Source: Candidatus Saccharimonadota bacterium
Lineage (GTDB): Bacteria > Patescibacteriota > Saccharimonadia > Saccharimonadales > UBA4665
Assembly: GCA_028286345.1 (NCBI GenBank)
Contig: JAQBRT010000001.1
Location: forward strand, 754,567-818,566
Direction: 5' to 3'
Length of the DNA: 64,000 bases
Part shown: positions 31,786 to 40,264 of the stretch, in pieces
How the letters are laid out: every line of letters starts with the position of its first letter
How positions within the stretch are numbered: the stretch's first letter is position 1
Translations under genes and position numbers: made by a program
Notes under the pieces: generated by a model
The model's database searches: none
What the model was told of the DNA's origin: nothing
Seen by the model: only the letters and a program-made list of their open reading frames with translations

Positions 31786-32826
31786 CTAAGAGCTCCTTCC
31801 GAGCAAGTACACAATCAGGCCAAGCACACTGGCAACCTGCCCGAGGATCCAAAAACGCATAGTCACCTTAGTCTCTGGCCAACCAATAGCTTCAAAGTGG
31901 TGATGGATTGGCGATGATAAGAAGACCTTTTTGCCATTCCGTAACTTCTTAGAGGCGCGGTTTACAATCACCGAGCCGGTTTCCATAACATAGACGGCAC
32001 CAATAACAGGCAGGACATATATAGTATCTGTTTGCATGGCAATAATACCCAGAGCCGTGCCTAGCGCAAAGGCGCCCACATCCCCCATAAAGAAGCGCGC
32101 CGGATAGATGTTAAACCAGGTGTAACTCAGCAAACCACCGATGACAGTAAAACAAAAAGCTGCCAGCGCATACTTGCCCTGGATCATTGCAATGACGGCA
32201 TAAGCCATAAATGATGAGGTTAGCAGGCCGCCGGCCAAGCCATCAAGCCCGTCACTGATGTTGACGGCGTTGGCTGTGGCAATCACTACAAACCAGAAAA
32301 TGACAATAATCAGTGCCCCTACCTGCACGTGGTGCAGCCCCGGGAAATAAAACGAGTGGACGCCGAGTTTATTGTAAAACCAAAAGCCGCCGGTTAGGGC
32401 CACAGCGCTGTACAGGCCAAACTTGAGCTTAGCCCCCATGCCGGCGATCTTGCTGGAGCCGCGGATATTCATAACATCGTCAACTAGGCCGATCAGCCCC
32501 GCCCCGAGCATGCCTGCCAGTGGTAGCCAGGTTTGCCCACGGCTTAAATTACCGGTTAATGTCACGAAGGCGATGGCTAGCACAAAAATTAAGCCGGCCA
32601 TATTTGGCACGTGGCGTTTATGCTTGGCAGCGTGCAGTTTGGCGTAGACTGTGGCCTTGCCGCCGCTCCAGGAATCGGTGCGCGGTTTTTTCCACCATTC
32701 GTACTTATAGGCGACGGTCGTAAATAGCGGCGTTAGTGCCATGGCCAGTAAAAAACCGAGGAAGCCAAGGAGCAAAATATGCACCAAGGTTGACGTTTGT
32801 ATTGCAAGGTTGAGCGTATTTGTCAT
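31786..32826 (-). CDS. mraY: MraY, phospho-MurNAc-pentapeptide translocase
   Basis: 346 residues, multi-pass. It makes lipid I on undecaprenyl phosphate. Family motifs are present: GLVDDVMN with the catalytic Asp pair, NISDGLDGLAGG, NIYPARFFMGDVGAFALG and SPIHHHFE. TATAAT lies about 18 bp before the start, so it could have its own promoter inside the cluster. Confidence 0.96.
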   Translation of the reverse strand: MTNTLNLAIQTSTLVHILLLGFLGFLLAMALTPLFTTVAYKYEWWKKPRTDSWSGGKATVYAKLHAAKHKRHVPNMAGLIFVLAIAFVTLTGNLSRGQTWLPLAGMLGAGLIGLVDDVMNIRGSSKIAGMGAKLKFGLYSAVALTGGFWFYNKLGVHSFYFPGLHHVQVGALIIVIFWFVVIATANAVNISDGLDGLAGGLLTSSFMAYAVIAMIQGKYALAAFCFTVIGGLLSYTWFNIYPARFFMGDVGAFALGTALGIIAMQTDTIYVLPVIGAVYVMETGSVIVNRASKKLRNGKKVFLSSPIHHHFEAIGWPETKVTMRFWILGQVASVLGLIVYLLGRSS

Positions 32827-32858
32827 AGGTGTTAGTTATCTGTAATTATACCACTGTC

Positions 32859-34628
32859 TTAATGTTTCGGCACCACATAGGAGTTATCAATTAGCATGTG
32901 GGCGAGCTTACTAAATATTGGCTGTGCGGCGCCAATACCTGCATACGTACCAACGTGTGGTTCTTTAACAAATACAACGATAACGTACTGGATGTCGTTG
33001 CCACCAACATATCCTAGGTAGGTGCCATTGTAGGCATCATCGCGGTAGCCCCCACCCTGCTTGGCAATCTGGGCGGTTCCGGTTTTACCACCAACTTGGT
33101 ACTTACCAGTATCAAAGTTGGGGTTAAAGTTGTGGTGCTGCACCGAGTATTCCATAATCGACAAAAACTGCGGCAAAGTCCCTGGTTTGATAATATTGCT
33201 GGCTTTGACAACCGACTTAGTTTTAGTGGTAGTGCCATCGGCATTGTCGGTAGAGTCTACAAGGTGCGGCTGGAAGTATGTGCCACCATTTACCACTGCA
33301 CTAATGGCCGCGCCCATTTGGAGTGGCGTAGCGGTTAGCGCTTGGCCAAAGGCCATATTGGCATATGTCAGGTTAATGCCGGCACCATTATCTTCTGGTG
33401 ATGGGATATAGCCGTCAGCTTCGTACCCCTGCTCAATGCCGGTCGCCTTGCCCAGCAAGAAATGCTTTGTCAGGTAGTCATACCATGCCTGGCGGCCTTT
33501 GGCGTCCAGTTTGCCGCCGCCCATTTGCATCAATTCCCAGGTTGCACCGGTGTTAAGCGACAAGTTAATAATGTCGTTTACGCTACGGGTGCCTGCCCCG
33601 CCCTCTTCTTCAACGTTCTGAATCCTAAAACCGTCCACGAGCCAAAAGCCCGGGTCGGAGTAAGTTGTATCTTTGTTAACTACGCCCTGGTCGATGGCAG
33701 CGACGGTAGTTAGGGTTTTCATAATCGAACCGGTTTCGATGGGATTGCTAACTGCCCCGTTCTGGAAGACGCTGCCGTCTTCTACCTTGTAATATTCGGC
33801 GGGGTTAAAAGTTGGGGCGTCAGCCATAGCCTTAATTGCCCCGGTGCGCGGATCCATAATAATGACGCTGCCAGCGCTGGAGTGGGCATTTTTAAGGCCG
33901 TCGGCTAGGATAGATTCGGCTTGGTGCTGCATTGCTACATCAATAGTCAAAACCACGTCTTTTCCATTCTGCGGTGCAATCTCGATATTGTTCTTACTGG
34001 AGGCCAATGGGATGCCGCGGGCATCGGTAATTGCCTTAAGCTGGCCTGGTGTGCCGGAAAGTTCTTTATTGAGCGCCTGCTCAATGCCGTATTTGCCCTT
34101 GCCGTCATCATTTACAAAGCCCAATACCTGTGCCGCCAATGACCCCTGAGGATAAGTTCGGTAATTATGCGTTTCGGTGCCAATACCTGGGTATTGAAGT
34201 GCTAGGATCTTATCGCGCTGTGCGGGGCTTACCTTCTTGGCCAAAATAACGTAGCGCGTTTTCTTGGTTTTGAGCTGGCTAATGCGGTCGTCGAGCTTGC
34301 CACCAATGATCGGCACCAGTTTTTCGGCGACCTGTTCAGGGTTTTTGATAAACGTTGGATCGGCATAGACGGTATATAGCTTTTGGTTGAGGACAATTGG
34401 CAGCACTGAGCTGCCGTCGTAGGCCTTTATAACGCCCCGTGATGGCGGGATTTCATACTGTTTAAGCTGGTCTGATAAAGCGGCCGTCCGGTAGTAGTCA
34501 TAGCGGATAACTTGCAAATAAAAAAGCCGGATGCAAAATATAGCGACAATGCCAATAAGCAGTGCATACCAGAGGCGGAGACGTTTTACAGCGGTTACTC
34601 CGCTGGTGTTTGTGTTTGGCAAAGCCAT
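32859..34628 (-). CDS. ftsI: FtsI-type class B penicillin-binding protein
   Basis: 589 residues. One N-terminal membrane helix (about 17-38), a dimerisation domain, then the transpeptidase domain with all three active-site boxes: SxxK in GSIMKTL, SxN in SLNTGA and KTG in GGKTGTAQ. It cross-links septal peptidoglycan. Extended -10 TGTTAAAAT ends seven bases before the ATG, predicting an internal leaderless promoter. A PASTA domain is not seen. Confidence 0.95.
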   Translation of the reverse strand: MALPNTNTSGVTAVKRLRLWYALLIGIVAIFCIRLFYLQVIRYDYYRTAALSDQLKQYEIPPSRGVIKAYDGSSVLPIVLNQKLYTVYADPTFIKNPEQVAEKLVPIIGGKLDDRISQLKTKKTRYVILAKKVSPAQRDKILALQYPGIGTETHNYRTYPQGSLAAQVLGFVNDDGKGKYGIEQALNKELSGTPGQLKAITDARGIPLASSKNNIEIAPQNGKDVVLTIDVAMQHQAESILADGLKNAHSSAGSVIIMDPRTGAIKAMADAPTFNPAEYYKVEDGSVFQNGAVSNPIETGSIMKTLTTVAAIDQGVVNKDTTYSDPGFWLVDGFRIQNVEEEGGAGTRSVNDIINLSLNTGATWELMQMGGGKLDAKGRQAWYDYLTKHFLLGKATGIEQGYEADGYIPSPEDNGAGINLTYANMAFGQALTATPLQMGAAISAVVNGGTYFQPHLVDSTDNADGTTTKTKSVVKASNIIKPGTLPQFLSIMEYSVQHHNFNPNFDTGKYQVGGKTGTAQIAKQGGGYRDDAYNGTYLGYVGGNDIQYVIVVFVKEPHVGTYAGIGAAQPIFSKLAHMLIDNSYVVPKH

Positions 34629-34661
34629 TAGCGTTATTTTAACAGTTTTGGGGTGTTTCGG

Positions 34662-35009
34662 CTAGTTCTGAACGGTGTCAGATGGGGCCACAGACACTAA
34701 GCCTTTGGCAACGGCGCTGTCCTGGGTACGATTGAGCGACTGCAGGCGGGCCGAGGCTACTTCTAGGTCATCATGTTCGGACTTCAGGCTGGTCTGCTGT
34801 TCTTGCAAGCCGTTAATTTGGTAGCCGTAGGCGTTGGTCTTGGTGACTTGAGTCAGGTATAACAAACCAAGCAAGCACGCGAGTACTATAAGGATAATTG
34901 TGTTGCTAATCGGGCCGAGTGTGCGTTCTGTGACGCGAAAGCTAACCGCATTCTGGTTGCGGCCGGCAAATCGGTGGCGATTCATAGCGAGTGAGCTGGA
35001 GTATGTCAT
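34662..35009 (-). CDS. ftsL: FtsL/DivIC-like division protein
   Basis: 115 residues. Cytoplasmic N-terminus, one transmembrane helix (about 34-53, NTIILIVLACLLGLLYLTQV), then a coiled-coil-forming stretch (INGLQEQQTSLKSEHDDLEVASARLQ). This topology and its place between rsmH and ftsI are those of FtsL, which bridges FtsQ and FtsI. Sequence similarity alone would not prove it. A later Met (34985) is an alternative start. Confidence 0.8.
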   Translation of the reverse strand: MTYSSSLAMNRHRFAGRNQNAVSFRVTERTLGPISNTIILIVLACLLGLLYLTQVTKTNAYGYQINGLQEQQTSLKSEHDDLEVASARLQSLNRTQDSAVAKGLVSVAPSDTVQN

Positions 35010-35040
35010 ATTTTTGTTTTGTTTTCTTTTTGTTTTGGTG

Positions 35041-35073
35041 CCGGCCCCCCCTGTTTTAGGAGAGGCCAGCTGC
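35041..35073 (-). other. Strong hairpin between rsmH and ftsL
   Basis: On the minus strand GCTGGCCTCTCC pairs with GGGGGGGCCGGC (12 bp with G-U pairs). No T-run follows, so it is more likely an mRNA-stability or attenuation element than a terminator. Confidence 0.55.
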
Positions 35074-35080
35074 TCGATAC

Positions 35081-35140
35081 TTAGACGACTTTTACGACGA
35101 CTTTGTATGCTCGGGAGCTGCTTTTTACCTGGATTGGCAT
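35081..35140 (-). CDS. Possible 19-residue leader-type peptide
   Basis: MPIQVKSSSRAYKVVVKVV, preceded by AAAGGGACC, sits between rsmH and ftsL. The Shine-Dalgarno and clean stop followed at once by a strong hairpin resemble a leader peptide or translational coupler. It is too short to support by composition. Confidence 0.35.
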   Translation of the reverse strand: MPIQVKSSSRAYKVVVKVV

Positions 35141-35160
35141 TTGAGGTCCCTTTCTTATTT

Positions 35161-36057
35161 TTATTTTTTCACTGCGGCGCGAAGTTTTGCACTCCGGGCA
35201 CGCGGATTGTGAACTAATTCGTTCTGGCTAGCCGTTATCGGCCGTTTGGTTATGAGCCGCAAATCAGCATCGTATCGTTCCCCGCCAACTTCTTTGAACG
35301 CCTGTTTTACCAAACGGTCCTCTAAGCTGTGAAAACTGATGACTGCGATTCTTCCGCCCGGTTTTAATAACTCGAGCCAACGCGGCAAGGCCTCCGTTAA
35401 CAAGTGCAGCTCATCGTTGACCGCGATTCTAAGAGCTTGGAAGCTACGCGTGGCGGGATGAACCCTACTATGCCCTGGCCAGGCTTTTGCAATAACAGCT
35501 GCAAGTTCGTCGGTGGTCTTTAAAGGTCGGTTTTCGACGATCATGCGGGCAATTTGTCGAGCTTTGGGCTCTTCGCCATACTGGATTAGAATTTCGGCAA
35601 TCGCGGTCTCACTATAGGTGTTAACAATGTCAGAAGCGGTAAGTGTCTGCCGGTTATCCATACGCATGTCGAGCGGCCCGTGGCTAGCGATTGCAAAGCC
35701 GCGGTCATCTCTGTCGAGATGTGGTGACGATACGCCTAGATCTGCCAAAATAAGATCAAAGTGCTTTCCTTGATTCACCAGATCTGCGCTGGCACTCAAA
35801 AAGTCGCTATGTGTGAGGCTTATACCGGTACTGCCGAACTGCTGTGTTAGCTCGTCGATGGCATTTTGGTCTCTGTCGACGAGGACACTGTCCCTATAAT
35901 TCCCGGTTTGAGCAAGCACTGCGCTGGCGTGTCCGCCATAACCAGCCGTTAGGTCAAGATAACTCTCGCCTTTTGCCGGACTGAGGCACTGGAGCACTTC
36001 TTGCAGAAGTACTGGCTCATGAACTACATCTTTATTTTGGTTTTTCTTTTGGTGCAT
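35161..36057 (-). CDS. rsmH: 16S rRNA (cytosine1402-N4)-methyltransferase
   Basis: About 298 residues (RsmH/MraW). HEPVLLQEVLQCLSP, the SAM motif YLDLTAGYGGHASAVL, LADLGVSSPHLD, GFAIASHGPLDMRMD and the C-terminal ISFHSLEDRLVKQAF are diagnostic. It modifies C1402 in the ribosomal P site. ATG 36057 gives the usual N-terminus, while an in-frame ATG at 36084 would add nine residues. It is the second gene of the dcw cluster. Confidence 0.95.
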   Translation of the reverse strand: MHQKKNQNKDVVHEPVLLQEVLQCLSPAKGESYLDLTAGYGGHASAVLAQTGNYRDSVLVDRDQNAIDELTQQFGSTGISLTHSDFLSASADLVNQGKHFDLILADLGVSSPHLDRDDRGFAIASHGPLDMRMDNRQTLTASDIVNTYSETAIAEILIQYGEEPKARQIARMIVENRPLKTTDELAAVIAKAWPGHSRVHPATRSFQALRIAVNDELHLLTEALPRWLELLKPGGRIAVISFHSLEDRLVKQAFKEVGGERYDADLRLITKRPITASQNELVHNPRARSAKLRAAVKK

Positions 36058-36084
36058 CTTGATCTTGAATATCCCGTGTATCAT

Positions 36085-36493
36085 CTCTTTATCAGAAACG
36101 ATGCTTTTTGTTTTTGTGTGTGTTTTTATTTTTCAAGGTCACCTATATTGGTATGTGCTGCGCACTTGCCAATATAGCTAATCTCGATACTCGAGGTTAG
36201 CTAATCAGCAATCAACTTTTGGTTTTTTTGGAGTTTTTGTTTTTGTTTGTCATTTCATGTTTGTAAAAAGGATTCAATAAAGAATTTTCTACTGATGAAA
36301 CAACGAAGTTTGAGAGACTTATGTGTGAGGTGGAGTTTTGGGAGGTGTTTTAAAAAAGGTGCGAGGTTTTTTTACGTGGTTTGTCCTATGATGTCCACGT
36401 GTTGATTGCCGAATAGCTAACCTTGAGCGTCCCCTGTCTATCAGGTTCTACTCTGTTTTCTTCTTCGAATAAGTTGTTAAGGTGCCCTTTTGG
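36085..36493 (-). other. Gene-free spacer between mraZ and rsmH with tandem hairpins
   Basis: 409 bp, A-rich on the transcribed strand, no ORF. Two adjoining hairpins stand out: CTATATTGG/CCAATATAG (about 36145-36178) and TAGCTAA-TCTCGA/TCGAGG-TTAGCTA (about 36177-36205). A third, ACGTGG/CCACGT, lies near 36375-36400. An RNA element controlling expression beyond mraZ is possible. Confidence 0.5.
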
Positions 36494-36868
36494 CTACTGC
36501 TGGATGGATTCGCTGGCGACAAGCCGCCAGTAACGTCCAACACCGATTGCCGTAATATTGCGGTCGATGCCTGCGTAGTCTAACAAGTGCTGCTCAAGGG
36601 TTACTCGCCCCTGTTTGCCGTCCGGGGATAGTTCGATCTTACCCATTCGGAACTGAACATTCAGGTCCGCGATGCGTTCATCGAGAATATCGCCTTCCAA
36701 GCGCGGTTCGACCATGTTATCCCAGACATCTTTTGGATATAGATGGAGATATTTGCCGAACCCACGGGTAACGACAACACCTGAGGCGAAGCGGTCACGA
36801 AGTTCCGGTGGTATGGTTAACCGCCGTTTATCGTCAAGCTTCCTCTCAAAGTAGTCTACCGTGGACAC
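36494..36868 (-). CDS. mraZ: MraZ transcriptional regulator
   Basis: 124 residues, an AbrB-like fold with two SpoVT-like halves: DDKRRLTIPPELRDRF in the first and GRVTLEQHLLDYAGID in the second. MraZ binds DNA upstream of itself and controls the dcw cluster. GTG start with AAAGGGAAAC before it. Confidence 0.93.
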   Translation of the reverse strand: MSTVDYFERKLDDKRRLTIPPELRDRFASGVVVTRGFGKYLHLYPKDVWDNMVEPRLEGDILDERIADLNVQFRMGKIELSPDGKQGRVTLEQHLLDYAGIDRNITAIGVGRYWRLVASESIQQ

Positions 36869-36939
36869 TTGTTTCCCTTTTTAATGGTTAGTGGTGTTTT
36901 TGTTTTTCGTGGTTACAGCCTATTTAGCCGTTCCCGTTT

Positions 36940-36980
36940 TACCCACTACCAGCAGTGTACTACCCACGATGACCCCCCAC
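36940..36980 (-). promoter_or_regulatory. Candidate MraZ operator repeats
   Basis: On the minus strand GTGGG occurs three times (36946-36942, 36967-36963, 36980-36976), and the first two are part of GTGGGTA copies exactly 21 bp apart, two helix turns. In E. coli MraZ binds repeated TGGG boxes upstream of mraZ, but with about 10-bp spacing. The assignment is by analogy. Confidence 0.4.
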
Positions 36981-36994
36981 AATACACAAAACAT

Positions 36995-37024
36995 AAAAAA
37001 AGTGGCGTTTTTGACACCACTTTT
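36995..37024 (-). terminator. Intrinsic terminator after the 37052 gene
   Basis: Minus strand: AAAGTGG/CCACTTT stem (7 bp) with an 11-nt loop followed by seven T. It separates the 37052 gene from the mraZ promoter. Confidence 0.85.
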
Positions 37025-37051
37025 CCACAGTTTCTTAAAAAACGCTTAAGC

Positions 37052-37456
37052 TTACTTACCTGCTGGCTGAATATCAGTTGGGGTTGGCTGTGCAGCTTCT
37101 TCCCTAGCGGCTTGTTCTGCTGCCTGTTGTACTGCTTCCGAATTACCGCCCTGCTCAACGGCAATTTCTTGATTGCTCAAACGAGGTTCTGGTCCATTAT
37201 CAAGTGGCCCGGCAGAGCCTTTTTCTAAACCATGAACAGCGGCACCTAAGAAAGCCGCAGTACCTACGACTACTGCACCGGCAATACGAGCGGCACGATA
37301 TTGTCGCTTTTTACCGCGATGCAAGAGGTCCTCTGTGGAAAGGTCACCTGTTAGAATACCCTGATCGCGTGCTTCCATAAGCCCGGCGTTAAAACGGGCA
37401 CGAGTAAAGTTACTCATGTCTGGTCGTAATGGTGCATTTGGGTTGGTGTTTTTCAT
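37052..37456 (-). CDS. Hypothetical single-helix membrane protein
   Basis: 134 residues, not recognised. A basic, Arg-rich N-terminal half (HRGKKRQYRAARIAG), one membrane helix (about 57-78, AGAVVVGTAAFLGAAVHG), then an acidic Gln/Glu/Ala-rich exposed end. A full sigma-70 promoter lies directly upstream, with the -10 box ending six bases before the ATG, so the message is probably leaderless. Confidence 0.75.
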   Translation of the reverse strand: MKNTNPNAPLRPDMSNFTRARFNAGLMEARDQGILTGDLSTEDLLHRGKKRQYRAARIAGAVVVGTAAFLGAAVHGLEKGSAGPLDNGPEPRLSNQEIAVEQGGNSEAVQQAAEQAAREEAAQPTPTDIQPAGK

Positions 37457-37462
37457 AATTGT

Positions 37463-37491
37463 ATATTAGCATAAGCTTGATCAAATGTCAA
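37463..37491 (-). promoter_or_regulatory. Consensus leaderless promoter of the 37052 gene
   Basis: TTGACA (37491-37486), a 17-bp spacer and TAATAT (37468-37463), with TGC just before the -10. AAGCTTGA/TCAAGCTT is a perfect inverted repeat over the -35 box, a candidate operator. The spacer half GCTTATGC recurs in the 56652 promoter. Confidence 0.8.
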
Positions 37492-37493
37492 GC

Positions 37494-37790
37494 TTATATC
37501 TTTCCTGTCCTTCCAGGAGTTCGTTGGCCAACACTATAACTAATGTAGTGTGGGCCGGTTTCTTCAGTGCGCTCGCGGCGAAAAGGACTGTTACCTTCTG
37601 GGCCAATCTGGGCGACAGCAAACACAGGCTGCACGCTTAATGCAGCTTTGGTGATTTGGTGGTCACCAGTTTCGACAAGGCCAAGGGTGGTGGCAGTCGC
37701 CATCATAACCAGGCCAAGATTCTGGGCGGCACTTGTTAAGCCGTCCGTAATGTTTTCGAATGTATTGTTATTGTTTGTATTTGCTGACAT
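37494..37790 (-). CDS. Hypothetical protein
   Basis: 98 residues, Asn/Thr-rich start (MSANTNNNNTF), a weakly hydrophobic middle (about 20-40) and a polar C-terminus rich in Gly, Arg and Pro. Not recognised. It has its own consensus promoter and lies upstream of, and parallel to, the 37052 gene. Confidence 0.6.
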   Translation of the reverse strand: MSANTNNNNTFENITDGLTSAAQNLGLVMMATATTLGLVETGDHQITKAALSVQPVFAVAQIGPEGNSPFRRERTEETGPHYISYSVGQRTPGRTGKI

Positions 37791-37799
37791 AGCAATACT

Positions 37800-37828
37800 A
37801 TATTAGCAAACATTAGCGCTTTTGTCAA
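37800..37828 (-). promoter_or_regulatory. Consensus promoter of the 37494 gene
   Basis: TTGACA (37828-37823), a 17-bp spacer and extended -10 TGCTAATAT (TAATAT 37805-37800). The ATG at 37790 follows nine bases after, so the leader is almost absent. Confidence 0.75.
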
Positions 37829-37847
37829 TAAGCTTGTGTTTAGACAG

Positions 37848-38480
37848 TTAGACTATATCGATGTTTATTGGTTTGCCGGTTTCCGGCTTAAGAAAGATGA
37901 TGCGTTGCTCGCCAAAGGCTTTCTCGAGCAAGTCGTATGTTTGCTGGCGGGCGTCATCGGACCAGTGCCAGTCGTGGATTGGCACAATGTACTGCGGCCG
38001 TAACTCTAGGCCATGTTTGACGGCGGAAACAACCGAGCCCCATGGGGCGGTTACGGGAAGCGCCAGTACATGCATGGTCTCTGTGAAGCTGTGGCTGTCG
38101 CCGGGGTGGCTAAAGACGTGGTCAAAGTGGACGCCGATTTGCAACGGCCGCGGGAACAACGGCTCGGTATCTTCATGCGGCGACTCAAAGAGTGTGGCGT
38201 TGTCGCCAGGCATTGTGCTTGCTTTAATGCCAGCGGCCTCTAGCTGGCTGACCACTGGTGCGGTAGTGGTAATACGTACCTCCGGGAATTTGGCGACAAT
38301 CTTTTTGACGCTTTCGGGGTCAAAGTGGTCACCATGCTCGTGGGTTATAAATAGGTCGTCGAGTTTGTTGATGGCGTCCAGGTTGAGTGCCTGGGCACTC
38401 ATGGCGCCGGGGTCAAACAGCGCTGTGTAACCAGGTGTCTCTACTAATAAACAAGAGTGGACGAATTTGGTTATTTTCAT
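37848..38480 (-). CDS. MBL-fold metal-dependent hydrolase
   Basis: 210 residues. LFITHEHGDHFD is the HxHxDH zinc-binding motif of the metallo-beta-lactamase fold. FVHSCLLVET at the start and IVPIHDWHWS near the end resemble the UlaG-like branch. The substrate is not known. AAAGGAGG precedes the ATG. It follows a flavoprotein gene and a VOC gene in what looks like one operon. Confidence 0.85.
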   Translation of the reverse strand: MKITKFVHSCLLVETPGYTALFDPGAMSAQALNLDAINKLDDLFITHEHGDHFDPESVKKIVAKFPEVRITTTAPVVSQLEAAGIKASTMPGDNATLFESPHEDTEPLFPRPLQIGVHFDHVFSHPGDSHSFTETMHVLALPVTAPWGSVVSAVKHGLELRPQYIVPIHDWHWSDDARQQTYDLLEKAFGEQRIIFLKPETGKPINIDIV

Positions 38481-38492
38481 GAACTACCTCCT

Positions 38493-39221
38493 TTAGCGGT
38501 ATTCGGGGTTAGTAAAATCAAAGCGGGCGCCGGCGTCCCATTCGGAGCGTTGGTTGCCGTAAGCCGGTATGCCGCCGGCGTCTTTGAGCATTTTGGCCAG
38601 GTGCATCAGGTTCCAGGTCATGAAAGTAGCATTGCGGTTGGTGAAGTCATTATCGAGGCCTTCGCGCGTGCCATCTTCTTTGGTGTCGCCGTAGCTGGCG
38701 CCGGGGCCAACCTCGCCAATCCAGCCGGCGTCGGCTTGGGGCGGTATGACACATCCGAGATGCTGTAGGCTGTAGAGCGTGTTCATGGTGCAGTGTTTGA
38801 CGCCGTCTTCGTTGCCGGTAATCAGTGAGCCGCCAACTTTGCCGTAGTAGGCGTACTGCCCTTTGCTGTTGAGCAGGCTGCTGCAGGCGTAGAGGCGTTC
38901 GATTATTTTCTTGGTCATCGAGCTATTGTCGCCGAGCCAGATTGGGCCAGCCAGGATGATAATGTCGGCTTGCTCAACGCGCTTATATATGTCTGGCCAT
39001 TCGTCAGTAGCCGCGCCATGCTCGCGCATATCAGGGTAAACACCGGTGGCGATGTCGTGGTCAATTGTCCTGATAACTTCAACCCCGACACCGTGTTTTT
39101 TCATAATGTCGGTGCTGATTTTGATCAGTAAATCGGTGTGGCTCTCCCCGGGTGATTTAGTAAGGGTGCCGTTAAAAACAATGGCCTTGAGGCCAGAAAA
39201 ATCCCAGTTCTTATCGGTCAT
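38493..39221 (-). CDS. NADPH-dependent FMN reductase-like flavoprotein
   Basis: 242 residues. Flavodoxin-like fold: AIVFNGTLTKSPGESHTDLLI at the phosphate loop, ADIIILAGPIWLGDNSSMTKKIIERL in the middle and GSLITGNEDG around the flavin ring. Such proteins reduce FMN, quinones or iron chelates. GGAGACT precedes the start. The operon order is VOC protein, this gene, MBL hydrolase, which could suggest a detoxification role, though that is inference. Confidence 0.85.
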   Translation of the reverse strand: MTDKNWDFSGLKAIVFNGTLTKSPGESHTDLLIKISTDIMKKHGVGVEVIRTIDHDIATGVYPDMREHGAATDEWPDIYKRVEQADIIILAGPIWLGDNSSMTKKIIERLYACSSLLNSKGQYAYYGKVGGSLITGNEDGVKHCTMNTLYSLQHLGCVIPPQADAGWIGEVGPGASYGDTKEDGTREGLDNDFTNRNATFMTWNLMHLAKMLKDAGGIPAYGNQRSEWDAGARFDFTNPEYR

Positions 39222-39230
39222 TCAGTCTCC

Positions 39231-39611
39231 TTACATTTCTCCACTAACAATGTTGAGGATGTTGCCGTCTGGATCTTTAAACCAGGCCGATTTGGTGTCA
39301 CCCATAACATGGACATCACCTTCGATCGTGGTTTGTGGCATGCCCTCGTAGTGTTCAAAGGTTACGCCTTTGCCTTTTAGCTCTTCTGCTTCAGCAGCCA
39401 CATCGTCAACCCGCCAAGCTGCGTAGGTTGCCTGGTTGGTACCGGCGAACTGCGTTGGATAGACAAACACACCACCGCTACCAGAGGTGTAGAATGTGCC
39501 TCCAGGAGTTTCCATGCCCTTCTCTAGCCCCAGAACGTTGCCATAAAATTCATCAGCTGCTGCCATATCCTTAACTGCTATCGTGACGCAGACATCACTG
39601 TTTTTTAACAT
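39231..39611 (-). CDS. VOC-family (glyoxalase/bleomycin-resistance-like) protein
   Basis: 126 residues with the paired beta-alpha-beta-beta-beta layout: VTIAVKDMAAADEFYGNVLGL in the first half and AWFKDPDGNILNIVSGE in the second, closing with the metal-site Glu region. GAGGAGG precedes the ATG. Substrate unknown. Confidence 0.88.
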   Translation of the reverse strand: MLKNSDVCVTIAVKDMAAADEFYGNVLGLEKGMETPGGTFYTSGSGGVFVYPTQFAGTNQATYAAWRVDDVAAEAEELKGKGVTFEHYEGMPQTTIEGDVHVMGDTKSAWFKDPDGNILNIVSGEM

Positions 39612-39682
39612 ATACCCTCCTCGGTGATTAGATTAGTTGGATTTGTCAGCCTGTTGGTATTGCTCTCAGTATACGCTTATTT

Positions 39683-40264
39683 TTAAGGGTGATGAGTAAG
39701 AATTTTAGCTTGCCGATACATAATTTCGAGACCGATGCTGAGTCCACTCAAAACAAAATAGATCGGAAACGCGGCACTCGTAAAGGTCAAACTCTTAATT
39801 GAAAGTACGGATAACAATGACGCAAATCCGAAGATAATAAATGAGTGCCACGCCTCTTCGCTGGGCTTCACCCAGGCATGGTGATATGTGGGGATGCATC
39901 CGATAAAATCCGCAAAGACCGTGAAAGCGATTGCCCAGAGCGGATCCTTGGTTGTTAGCCACGCGATGATACCAACTATCGCCAGTGCCTGGCAGGCAAT
40001 ATCCAGAATGGTAAAACTTTTCTCTGCACCGCGAAACGCCAGCACTAAAATACTGAAATCAACAATTGCAGATACTCCCGTCAGCACAGCGCTTGAATAG
40101 GCATGGGCCGACAAGGCAGCAAACGTTGAGATGAAGCAGATTAGGCTCCAGGTAAAAAATGTAACGATGCGCGGCTTCACTTTGCCCCGGATTACATCGA
40201 GCATATACGGCAAGAATGAAACTGTAGCTATGATCGTGCTGGCGATCAGTAATGCCTGCCGCAT
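39683..40264 (-). CDS. Multi-pass membrane protein, PQ-loop/SWEET-like
   Basis: 193 residues with about six to seven hydrophobic helices. Two similar motifs, FLPYMLDVIRGKVKPR (about 17-32) and IPTYHHAWVKPSEEAW (about 125-140), each a Pro at a helix end followed by a basic loop, recall the tandem PQ-loop repeats of SWEET-type transporters. Weak evidence. The start codon overlaps the stop of the NYN gene by one base (TAATG). Confidence 0.65.
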   Translation of the reverse strand: MRQALLIASTIIATVSFLPYMLDVIRGKVKPRIVTFFTWSLICFISTFAALSAHAYSSAVLTGVSAIVDFSILVLAFRGAEKSFTILDIACQALAIVGIIAWLTTKDPLWAIAFTVFADFIGCIPTYHHAWVKPSEEAWHSFIIFGFASLLSVLSIKSLTFTSAAFPIYFVLSGLSIGLEIMYRQAKILTHHP

